From Verrucomicrobiia bacterium (GTDB lineage Bacteria; Verrucomicrobiota; Verrucomicrobiia; Limisphaerales; DASXHY01), in the NCBI GenBank assembly GCA_035629175.1, contig DASPIL010000091.1, positions 112,875 through 176,874 of the forward strand: a stretch of DNA of 64,000 nt, given 5' to 3'. Shown here one piece after another: positions 34,951-43,800 of the stretch. The position numbers were made by a program, and so were the translations under genes. The notes beneath the pieces were generated by a model, which searched no databases, was not told where the DNA came from, and saw only the letters and a program-made list of their open reading frames with translations. Within the stretch, counting starts at the first letter, position 1, and each line of letters opens with the position of its first letter.

Positions 34951-35392
34951 ACAGATATCGAGTTTTCGTTTTGGTTGCGTTTGCGTTTTCAACCGGCGGA
35001 TCCGGGTAAGCGGCGGCTGGCACACACACGTTTTTTTGCCAGCCGATCACCGCTTCCCCGGAATCACCTGCCCGCATCCGCGAGAGGCATTCCCGCCGTC
35101 ACTGTGAAAAGAAGAAATGGAGGGATGACTATTACAGGCCGAATAAACTGATTTGTGGATTCAAGTGCACCGGCGTGGTGCGACGGAAGCGGAAGTTCGA
35201 AGGTCTGAATCCGAAAGAAGTCCGAATTGCGAGTTCAGGTGGCCCAACAGCCTGTAGAACGGAAGACTGGCGTCGGGAAAGGCGCGGGATTTAGCCTTGA
35301 AACGCGAAATGGCGGTTTCGGGCGGCGACGTGATCAAAAAGCAATCGCGAAACTTTTCCCGGATCCAACGGCACACATTGCAAGGGGATCAC
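34951..35392. other. Intergenic region upstream of the tail-fibre-like gene
   Basis: About 440 bases with no supported gene; frames at 35161-35376 and 35227-35439 look like chance. On the minus strand it should hold the promoter and leader of the tail-fibre/protease operon. The CTGTAAT motif at 35131-35137 is the only shared element seen. Confidence 0.5.
35131..35137 (-). promoter_or_regulatory. CTGTAAT motif upstream of the tail-fibre-like operon
   Basis: On the minus strand the sequence reads TTCGGCCTGTAATAGTC. The same CTGTAAT core is found upstream of the Ig protein gene (two copies), the serine hydrolase gene and guaB. It may be a sigma-factor or regulator site; there is no experimental link. 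Confidence 0.4.
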
Positions 35393-37603
35393 TCATTCGC
35401 CCACGACTGCAGCCCCGTCATACGAACGCACCGTCGTGAATCGATCCAGGACAACGGCTTCATCGTAGGTTCCCGTCCGAATCCAGAGCCGATCTCCGGC
35501 GCACACTGCAGAGGCGCCCTGGTTGACGTTTCGATAGGGTCCAAACAGCACTGTGCAACCAGCCTGGCCGTTGGGAATGGGACTGGAGCACGCACCGTCC
35601 ACGTAGATGTCCCTTGTCTTGGCCATCGTCTGCGGCGGTTCGCCAGGCGCCACAGTGCACGGAAACAAGTCGTAGGCGGGCCAGGCGTTTGAAGTGGTGA
35701 GCGCGTTGATGGCGTTGTTGATGACTGCCTTCACGACGCCTGCGAACTGGTCGTTCGCAGGACGAATGTTGCACGCGACGGCGAATCCGAAACCGTCGTT
35801 GCGATAGCTCAGATCCGCGATTGTGCCGTTCATTGCCCCGTTATGGCCCCAGCCAGAGCCGCCGAGCGCGAGTCCCAATCCATAATTAGTGCCGCCGCTG
35901 CCGGGACCCGGAGCCATTGAAGGCGTTCGCATGGCCGTGAGGCTGTCGGGTTGCAGCAATTCAGCCTGGTTCGTGCTGCTGTCGATCCGCCGCAGGAACA
36001 GCAGCAGATCCAGCGGCTTGGCAATCCAGCCTCCATGCGCATCCATGCGCGAAGGGCTGAGATCGTAGGGCGATCCGCCATCCGACTGATAATAAACCAC
36101 TTCATTTGCCTTGCGCTGCGCCAGGGTGCTGCCGCCGATTTCCATCTCCGTCACGCAAGAGGGCGCCATCAGTTCGTCCTTCACAAACTGCTCATACGTG
36201 CGCCCCGTCCTGCGCTCGATCACGCGCCCTGCTGCGCAGAAGCCGATATTCATGTAAGTGTAGCGCGTGCCCGGGGTCGAAGTGGGCTCGCCGTCGGCGT
36301 CGTTGAGCTGCCAGTCGATCGCTGCATCGGGATCATCGCCGCCGACCTGCCAGATTCCGTCCGTCGTCCATCCTGTCGTGTGTTGCAAGAGCCTGCGCAG
36401 GGTGATGTTGCGCTCACGGTTGCTGTAAGGTGGAGTGCCAAACGATTCACCGAGCAACGCGCCAGGGCCAAATACGGTGGCATCCAGGCTGACACCGCAC
36501 AGGTCTCGCATTTTCAGAACAGCGGCCGCCGTGATCGGCTTGGAAACACTGGCGATTCGGAACCGATGCAATGGATGCACCCATTCGTTGGCCGATTGAT
36601 CCGCCAACCCGAAGCCCTTCGCGTACACGAGACGCCCGTTGCGTGAGATGGCGAGGGACAGGCCGGGAATGCCGTTGCTTTGCATGTAGCCGTTGATGGC
36701 GTTGTCGATTAGCGCGAGGTGCGCCGGGATCAGGCCTCCGTTGCGCTGAAAGATGGCGCTGAAGTGCGGGCCCGACGCCGTTGTGAACGCGCTTGCGAAC
36801 ACGGGCCGATACCCCTGGTAATTCCAGTTGAGGCTCTGTGCCTGGTAATTTTGGTCCGTCAGGCCATGGTGGCTGAACGAGGCGCTGCCGTTGCCCGGAT
36901 TCTTCCAAAGGCCTGCATAGAGCGGCTGTCCGCTGACTACGGCGGCGCTCACCGCGATCAGTTGGTAACCCTGGTTGCCGAGTGAGTTGAACTCCTGCTG
37001 GTATTGCGCCGAAGTGCGCCGCGTGCGAACCGCGTACGTTGCGGTTTCTCCCTTGCGCCAGATGCCCGCGTAATAATCGACGCCCCCCGCGTTACAGGTC
37101 CAGATGTGAACGAGCTTGTACCCCTGGGCGATCCGAGCCGCGTGAAACGCCTGGTAGCCTGCGTGTGTCAGGCCAGTCTCGGCAACGACGTCGGCGCCGG
37201 GCGAGTGCTCCCAAATGGCGTTGTAATACACGTTGTTGCCAATGCCGAACGCGCTCAAAAACGCCGGGACGTATCCCTGCAGCGCATACGTTGCGTTGTT
37301 TGCATCAAACTGCGCTTCGGTCATGCCGGGATGGGTCACCCAGTTGGGCCCCGCCCGTTCTTCCCACACAGCGGCGTAGCGCGCCTGCCCCGCTTGTTCG
37401 TATCCGCAGACCGAGATCAGCCTGTAATTGTAGGGGGCCTGCGTCCATTGATTGAACTCCGTCTGGTAGCTCGCGGCAGTCATGTTGTGACGCGACACCC
37501 AATTCACGGCGAACGTGTGCAGGGTGGAAAGAATCAGGAGCGATGCAACGAGGGCACGGAGGCCGGGATTCCCGGGTGCAGAGTTTGAAACAATTCCGTT
37601 CAT
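35393..37603 (-). CDS. Secreted serine hydrolase (beta-lactamase/PBP fold) with BTRD1-like repeats
   Basis: A 736-residue exported protein (hydrophobic segment about 15-33). The N-terminal third holds about five repeats of 50-55 residues with Trp, YAAVW/YNAIW and GY motifs (for example NWVTHPGMTEAQFDANNATYALQGYVP), like the tandem repeat domain BTRD1 of polyglycine hydrolases. The catalytic domain is a class C beta-lactamase/esterase type, with SVSK (nucleophile about S352, K355), YMN for the Tyr motif, and GHNG for the third motif. The C-terminal 70 residues (IYVDGACSSPIPNG to VRSYDGAAVVG) match the end of the M4 protease at 31213. It may be a secreted peptidase or esterase; antibiotic hydrolysis is not implied. 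The ATG at 37603 is chosen for the export signal. Confidence 0.9.
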   Translation of the reverse strand: MNGIVSNSAPGNPGLRALVASLLILSTLHTFAVNWVSRHNMTAASYQTEFNQWTQAPYNYRLISVCGYEQAGQARYAAVWEERAGPNWVTHPGMTEAQFDANNATYALQGYVPAFLSAFGIGNNVYYNAIWEHSPGADVVAETGLTHAGYQAFHAARIAQGYKLVHIWTCNAGGVDYYAGIWRKGETATYAVRTRRTSAQYQQEFNSLGNQGYQLIAVSAAVVSGQPLYAGLWKNPGNGSASFSHHGLTDQNYQAQSLNWNYQGYRPVFASAFTTASGPHFSAIFQRNGGLIPAHLALIDNAINGYMQSNGIPGLSLAISRNGRLVYAKGFGLADQSANEWVHPLHRFRIASVSKPITAAAVLKMRDLCGVSLDATVFGPGALLGESFGTPPYSNRERNITLRRLLQHTTGWTTDGIWQVGGDDPDAAIDWQLNDADGEPTSTPGTRYTYMNIGFCAAGRVIERRTGRTYEQFVKDELMAPSCVTEMEIGGSTLAQRKANEVVYYQSDGGSPYDLSPSRMDAHGGWIAKPLDLLLFLRRIDSSTNQAELLQPDSLTAMRTPSMAPGPGSGGTNYGLGLALGGSGWGHNGAMNGTIADLSYRNDGFGFAVACNIRPANDQFAGVVKAVINNAINALTTSNAWPAYDLFPCTVAPGEPPQTMAKTRDIYVDGACSSPIPNGQAGCTVLFGPYRNVNQGASAVCAGDRLWIRTGTYDEAVVLDRFTTVRSYDGAAVVGE

Positions 37604-37822
37604 GCCTGTTACTGAAGAAACGGACCTCCGACGATTACAACCCGCATTCGCGCGCAATTCCGTGCCAGTGCCATCGAGCGTGCCGCGGCTGGCGAAGCAT
37701 GCAGAGCACGTGCAACACGATGCGGCCTGTCCGACTGGCGGCGAGAAAATGAGAAGCTTGAGCATTCATGAAAAATCCTTTGGTTCATGCGATGCCCGTA
37801 CTAAAGCAGGCGGATGCCGAAG

Positions 37823-37839
37823 ATTACAGAATTCCGGCG
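37823..37839 (-). promoter_or_regulatory. CGGAATTCTGTAAT motif upstream of the serine hydrolase gene
   Basis: On the minus strand the sequence reads CGCCGGAATTCTGTAAT, just after the sigma factor stop and about 220 bases before the serine hydrolase start. The same extended form, with one base fewer, is at 49290-49305. Confidence 0.4.
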
Positions 37840-37847
37840 CGAATGAC

Positions 37848-38600
37848 TCATCCTTCCATCACGGCAAAGAAGCGGCGCAGTTCATCGGCGATTTCCGAAT
37901 CATCGGCAACTGTCCGCACGACTTCTTCATACACCAGCTTCTTGTAACGCTCCCGCATCCGATGGACGGTCACGGCGACGGCATTGGGTGTCATCTTCAC
38001 CAGCGGCGCTGCCTTCGTGTAATCGCCAGGCTCGGCATCCTCGATCACAAAGGACTGCAGTTGCGTGAACAATTCCAATTTGCCTGCCGAGGACTGTTCT
38101 TCCCGCAGGCGCGACAGGGCTTCCTCGAACAATGACAGGAACCAATTGCGCTCGAATATCTTCTCAGGAGACATCCCCGATGCAGGCTCGCGCAGAAAGC
38201 GGCCTTCACTGTCGGTGTCGTCCAGTGACACAACCGTTGCGCGTCCCCCGCGTTTCACAGCGTTGTCATGATCGCGCTGGTTCGAAACGAAATGGTTGAG
38301 GGACGCCAGAAGGAACGAGCGGAACTTGCCGCGGCGGCGGTCGGCGGCCTCGAGATAGTTTTCCTTGATAAGGCGGTAAAGGAACTCCTGCGTGAGATCC
38401 TGCGCCCGATGCGAATCGTGGCCCTTGCGTCGAAGGTACGCATACAGCGGGTACCAATACGTCCGGCACAAACGTTCCAGCGCGGCCTCGGCTTCGGGCG
38501 AACCCTGGCGTTGCGCTGCGATGACATTGCTCCACGAAGTCGCGGCAAAGCGCGCGCCGAGCGCCGTGTTGGGCGAGGCATTCTGCTCCGGAGGATTCAT
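37848..38600 (-). CDS. ECF-type sigma-70 family RNA polymerase sigma factor
   Basis: A 250-residue sigma factor. Region 2 reads CRTYWYPLYAYLRRKGHDSHRAQDLTQEFLYRLI, followed by ADRRRGKFRSFLLASLNHFVSNQRD, the pattern common in Planctomycetes and Verrucomicrobia. Region 4 holds a helix-turn-helix (AAPLVKMTPNAVAVTVHRMRERYKKLV). It has an extra C-terminal tail of about 25 residues. No anti-sigma gene is adjacent; instead a CHASE2-Ser/Thr kinase lies 203 bases upstream on the same strand. Sigma factors of this kind beside Hanks-type kinases may be controlled by phosphorylation, as shown for ECF43 members; that is inference here. Confidence 0.92.
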   Translation of the reverse strand: MNPPEQNASPNTALGARFAATSWSNVIAAQRQGSPEAEAALERLCRTYWYPLYAYLRRKGHDSHRAQDLTQEFLYRLIKENYLEAADRRRGKFRSFLLASLNHFVSNQRDHDNAVKRGGRATVVSLDDTDSEGRFLREPASGMSPEKIFERNWFLSLFEEALSRLREEQSSAGKLELFTQLQSFVIEDAEPGDYTKAAPLVKMTPNAVAVTVHRMRERYKKLVYEEVVRTVADDSEIADELRRFFAVMEG

Positions 38601-38803
38601 GACACGAACACTACTGAGCCGCAGCGATGCGCGCCATCCTTTCTGCGATACCCCTCAGCGTCGCCACGTAAGGCAGGTTCTCCTGCCTGCTATGTGACCG
38701 AGGCGATGGAACTTTGATCCAGGCGGCCGATAAATCCGTGGAGCGTCATTCGGTGGGGGAATCCCGGATTTTAAGGAGATTCTTTGACCGGTTTCCACCT
38801 GCG

Positions 38804-40822
38804 CTACGACGGCGCGCGCAACGGCAGCAATGCTGCGTGCATCTCCCCTGCTGAGGCGTAGCGTTCGGAGGGATTCGATGCGCAGGCCTTGCCAATCACC
38901 TCGTTCAACCGACGTATCGCGCTGTCATCCCGCTCCTCCCAAACAGCGGTGGGAACCTCCGGGAAAAGCAATCGATCGCGTCCCATCGCGGCTTCATAAA
39001 GTAACTTTCCGAGGGCGTAGATATCGGCTGAAGCGGTGCCTGGCCCTTCGGGGGGAATGTACCCTTCCGTTCCAACGAGTGAGTTATCGTTTCCATTCAC
39101 GGCCTGATCGGCCACCAGTCCGATATCGGCCAGCTTCGGAGTGCCGTTCACGTAGATGATGTTCCCCGGTTTGATGTCGCGATGCACCAGCTGCTGGCGG
39201 TGCAGATGTTCCAGTGCCAGGCTCAGGGCCAGGCCGAGTTCCACGCATTCCGCGGGCGGAAGCTGCCCGCGGCGCATCAGTTCCCTTGCGAGCGTGCGCG
39301 GGGAATACTTTTCAGGATCAATCTGTTGTCCGCGCGTTTCGTCGTCGGCCGCTTCCATGATCTGGAAAAAGTAGCTGGGTTCCTCAACGCGCCCAACGTG
39401 GAGCACATTGACGAAGCCCGGATGCGACCGAGAAATGGGCATGAACCGCTGGAGGCCGCGGAACTCTCTCTCAAACGGATCGTCCGATGTGAACGCGCGG
39501 CGCTGCACGATCTTGACGGCGTGGAAAGCGCCGATGGCGTTGCGCGCAAGCCAGACTTCGCCATAGGCGCCGCGCCCCACACAACGCAGCAGCGTGTGAT
39601 CGGGAATGGCGGGACCGAGCGATGTTTTTGATTGGCTTGGGGAAACGCGGCTGTGTTCCAGCGTGCGCTCCAGGACTTCCTTTTCGAACTTCAGGCGATA
39701 CGCGTGCCTTCCCATGGTCCATGCGAGCGCGGCCGGAATTTGTGCGAAGCAGATGACTGTCCATGGAAACCAGACGTGATTGCCTGCCTGGTGGACGGCT
39801 GCGGCGACCAGGAAAAAAATCGCACCGACTGCGGCGCCGAACGCGTGTATCGGCCGCAGCCATCCGATGATTCCTCCTAGCAGCAAGCCCGAGAGCAGGA
39901 CAATCACCACCTGCGCCTTCCATGTCAGCAGACGCAAGCTGTCGTTGCGCAGAATGTTCAGAAACGCTGTGGCCCCGATTTCAACACCCGGCATGAATTG
40001 GTCGCGCCAGAGCGTATGCGGTGTTTTAAAGGCGTCGGCCTCGTCGCCGGGTTGCAGTGTCCGTGGGCGGGCGCCGACAAAAACGACTCTGTCGCGGAAC
40101 GTTTGCATTGGCTCTTCGCCCAGCGCATCCGAGTAGCTCACATTTTTCAACGTCAATGCCGGCCCGTAGTAGTTCAGCCACGTATTCGCCAGCTGGGTTT
40201 CATCGGTGTTGTCCAGCGTGACGCCGAGCAACTCGGCGGCCCGGCGCGGCAGCCCGGGAAGGGTTTCAGTTCCCACGTAATATTGCCGCGCCACCGCCTT
40301 CTCGGGCGTCATCATTTCCGTGATGCCCCACCCAGCGGCGGCCTTCAAAAATTCAGGCAAAGGCAGCACCGCGCTGCGCGCTTCAACCTGGGGGCGAAAC
40401 ACCGATTCCAGCGCGGCGGCAAGCACCACCTGGCCGTTGGCGGTGATCGCGCGGGCGAGATTGCTGTTGGCTTCTGGAGTCGCAGGAAGATTGAGCAGTA
40501 TGTCAAAAACAACCATGCGGGCGCGGGCCGCGGTCAATCTGTCCACCAGTTCGGCATGCAGATTCCGATCCCATCCCGCGGTGCCCGTTTGAACCAACTC
40601 AGCGTGCGAGCGGTCATCGAGATACACAACCACCACTTCCTCGGGAGCATGGGCAATGCGGAAAAAGAAGAGCAGGTCGTAACTGAGGTAAACCAGCTCG
40701 TGCGCCCATCGAATGCAGCCCAGCCCAATTGCGGCGCAGGCCACGCCTGCCAGCACCGCAGTACGCCAGCCGCGCCTGCCTGTTGCAGGCGGAACATTCG
40801 ACTCTGCGCGGCTGGGAATCAT
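38804..40822 (-). CDS. CHASE2-domain transmembrane serine/threonine protein kinase
   Basis: A 672-residue membrane kinase. The N-terminal membrane helix (about 22-42) is followed by a periplasmic CHASE2 sensor (about 50-300, with VVVVYLDDRSHAEL, ARMVVFDILL, FRDRVVFVGARP and GVEIGATAFLNILR). Three membrane helices follow (about 308-390), then a Hanks-type kinase domain (about 415-672). The kinase shows GRGAYGEVWLARN, the lysine in FHAVKIV, HRDIKPGNIIY (H547, D549), a DIG in place of DFG (ADIGLV) and GTEGYIPPEG in the activation loop. It should sense an external signal and phosphorylate cytosolic targets, the sigma factor being the nearest candidate. It lies 47 bases after the FecR-TPR-barrel gene. 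Confidence 0.93.
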   Translation of the reverse strand: MIPSRAESNVPPATGRRGWRTAVLAGVACAAIGLGCIRWAHELVYLSYDLLFFFRIAHAPEEVVVVYLDDRSHAELVQTGTAGWDRNLHAELVDRLTAARARMVVFDILLNLPATPEANSNLARAITANGQVVLAAALESVFRPQVEARSAVLPLPEFLKAAAGWGITEMMTPEKAVARQYYVGTETLPGLPRRAAELLGVTLDNTDETQLANTWLNYYGPALTLKNVSYSDALGEEPMQTFRDRVVFVGARPRTLQPGDEADAFKTPHTLWRDQFMPGVEIGATAFLNILRNDSLRLLTWKAQVVIVLLSGLLLGGIIGWLRPIHAFGAAVGAIFFLVAAAVHQAGNHVWFPWTVICFAQIPAALAWTMGRHAYRLKFEKEVLERTLEHSRVSPSQSKTSLGPAIPDHTLLRCVGRGAYGEVWLARNAIGAFHAVKIVQRRAFTSDDPFEREFRGLQRFMPISRSHPGFVNVLHVGRVEEPSYFFQIMEAADDETRGQQIDPEKYSPRTLARELMRRGQLPPAECVELGLALSLALEHLHRQQLVHRDIKPGNIIYVNGTPKLADIGLVADQAVNGNDNSLVGTEGYIPPEGPGTASADIYALGKLLYEAAMGRDRLLFPEVPTAVWEERDDSAIRRLNEVIGKACASNPSERYASAGEMHAALLPLRAPS

Positions 40823-40869
40823 CCAGGCGCAGCCTAGGAAAGTTCAACGAAGCGCGACAGTCTGAACTC

Positions 40870-43800
40870 TTAGAAGTTGAGAACCACGCTCACTGCTATG
40901 GTGCGCTCGCGCGGAAGGTCCTGGGTGAGGTTCAGCGGATTGAGCCGGTAATCCTCGTCTGTGAGATTCAGCAATCCCAGCCGCAGTTCTGCACGGCGCC
41001 TTGGAAAGCGATAACCCGCCTCCACATTGAACTGCCAAAAGGTGTCTCCTGGCCGGCCTGGCGAATAACCGCGGTTGTGCTGCCCTGTCCAGGTTGCGCT
41101 GGCGCCCGCGAAGAAACCCGATGCATGGTGAAACAGCGCAAAGAGTTCCGCCTGATAAATCACAGCTTCCAGATCCTGGCGGGTTTCCAATCCACCGGCA
41201 GTGATTGCCGACGTGGGAATTTCCGGGAAAGCGCGATTCAGCTCCGCCTGGCTCACACGGTAACGCGCGCCAACCGACCATTCATCGCCAATCAACTGAT
41301 TAAAGGTGATGCCCAGCGAACGTTCCTCGAAATCCAGTTTCTCCCGCGTGCTTGCGGGTATGAGACCCGTGAACGTGGAGAGACTGACGACGCCAATCGT
41401 TCGCTCCACGGCCGAAGAGGCCAGTTCTCCGAACACTCCAACGAACGTTCGGCGCCCGATCTTCTGTTCGATCGACGCGCCCCAGGTTTCAAATTCCGGC
41501 GCCGAATTCGCGCCCGCGACGGATTCCGGAACAACGCTGCGGAACACCTGGTTGAAACCGGCGATTTGTGAAGGTTCAAGGCGCACGCTTTGATCAATGC
41601 TCACGCCGCCCACGCTGCGCAACCAGGCGCCTCGGAATGTAGTTGTCGCCGTGGGCGTCCAGATCAAGCCCGCCTTGGGAAGCAGATGCTCGCTTTCCCG
41701 CTCCTTCTCGATGAGTGGGGCGTATCGATAATTTCCAGGATAGGACAGCCAGTCGTAAGTGATCCCGCCCGCGAAGAGGAGCGACGGAACCAGCTGCCAA
41801 TGATCGTAGAGATAGACACTTCGCCGCTCCATCGATGGCGCCACCTGGTTTGTAATGGGAACGTCGAAGGGAAGCCCGTTAAAAAGGCGGCCGTTGAATT
41901 GCGCGTTGCGCGTTTTAAAATCACCCGATTGAAAGCGGCCGCCGAACACGAACGAGTGATCCCCGACTTGCGCGATCTGTTGCAGTTCGGCCGTGTAAAG
42001 TTCGAACTTGCTGCGGTAGTGCTGCTCGTACAACAGCGGCGTCACAGCGCCGATGACTCCCGTGAAACCGCGATCCAGCAGCAACGTGCTTTGCGTTGGG
42101 TTCCTGACTTCCAGGGTTTCCTCCATACGCCCGGCAAGCAAAAGCGTGTGATGACCGGGACTCCATTCTCGATGATATCCAGCCAGCACGGATGGCGCGT
42201 AATCATCGGTGAACCGCAGGCCCGGGTTTGCGTCGGAGTCGCGATAGTAATGATTCACGTCGCCGTATTCGTTCTCCGAGTAGCTGAGGCGCAGATACAC
42301 GCTGTCCTGTGGCGTCAGTTGCTGCTTGAGATTGACCACGGCCGCAAGTTGTTCCAGGTCGTTATTGGGGCGGTGACCGGCGTCGGAGTGATAGAAGAAT
42401 TCCGCTGCGTAACTGCTGTCGCCAAAAGTGCCGAACTGCGCCGTGTTTTGAACCCATTCGCCATGGCTCAGGTATTCCGTTGCGGACGTGATGCCGAATC
42501 CGTCGCGCTGGAAGAGCTTGGAGTATTCATGTTGCGAGACGGATTGCGACAACGGGCCCGCACCAACAGGCGCGAGCAAATTTGCCAGCAGGTATTCCGT
42601 GAACCAGGCGGTCTCGTAACGCAGGTTGATCTGGTTGATGTCGCGCAGCTCGTTGTAGCTGTCGGCGAGAAATCGATGCGCGGAGTAATTGGCGTAATCC
42701 GCATTAACGGCGCGGCCAGCCTCGCGAACGCTCACCTCGGTCATTCCTGCATCGCGATATACCCTGGCGAGGTTCGCACCGCGAACCGCTCGATCCTGGT
42801 CCAGCAGCAGCCGCGATCGGAAGACGCGTCGATTATCGTTCAACTCCTGCGAGCGTTCCAGGTTGCAGACGGATTCATTTACACGATTGAGATCGTGCAT
42901 CAGCAGGGCGGAATAGAGCCACGCTGTCGGATCCATGTCATCAAGGTTTTTGCCAATCGAGAATTCCTTTCCCGCACGCGCGTAATCAGCTGTGTCGTTG
43001 AAGGCTTTGCCGAGGTAACTCCGAAGCAGCGAACGTTGCGGTTCCATTGCGGCTGCGACCTGAAGATCGAAACGGCCTTCCTCGCGCCTGCCCCGGCGAA
43101 TCTGGCACAAACCTTTCCCCAGCCATGCATTGCCGAGTCCGCCATCCAGTTCGATGGCACGTTCGAACCAGCTCTGCGCCTCCCGCAAATTGTTCTGCGC
43201 GCTGAGCATGAATCCGCGCAAAGCCACGGCCTGCGCGTTCCGCGGGGCAGGCGCGAGGCTTTTGTCGAGAGCTGCGAGTGCGGGTTTGATCCGGCCAAAA
43301 CTGAACTCGAGCTCTGCAACGCGAGCCCATCCAAATGCAAATTGCGGAGATTGCCTGACGCTGCGCCGCGCCGCTTCCAGTGCGGGCTCGAGCTCGAACC
43401 GCGCCTGATGCGCATAGGATTCGGCGAGCAGTTCCGTCGCGGTCGTTGAGGATCGCGCTGCGCTGCCGGTTGGACGGCCGGAGACTGCGTTGATAACCAC
43501 CTTCAGTGCCGGCGCCAGACGCTGGCTCCAGGATTCGAAGGCGTTTTGCTCAAGCGTGGCGAGAATTGTTTCTGAACGTTCGACCTGGCCGGCCGCCAGA
43601 AGCAGCGCCGCGAGAAAGATGCGTTCCGAATCTGAGGTGGGAGTCCGATTCGGTGGATACGATGACAGTGCCCGCAACACATCACCGCTGCGATAATCCG
43701 AAAGGGAGGCGGCAAGTGCTGCAGTTTCATTCGCGGTGAGCGACAGGTCATCGAGGTCGAGCACACCTGGATAGTAGAGGCACCACTGCACGATCGCAGT

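Noticed and set aside
35393..37603. Antibiotic-resistance beta-lactamase
   Set aside because: The class C-like fold is shared with esterases and peptidases; repeats, length and the C-terminal module argue for another role.
41590..43449. Plus-strand open frame of 619 codons
   Set aside because: It lies entirely antisense to the FecR-TPR-barrel gene, has no recognisable domain, and is explained by high GC content.
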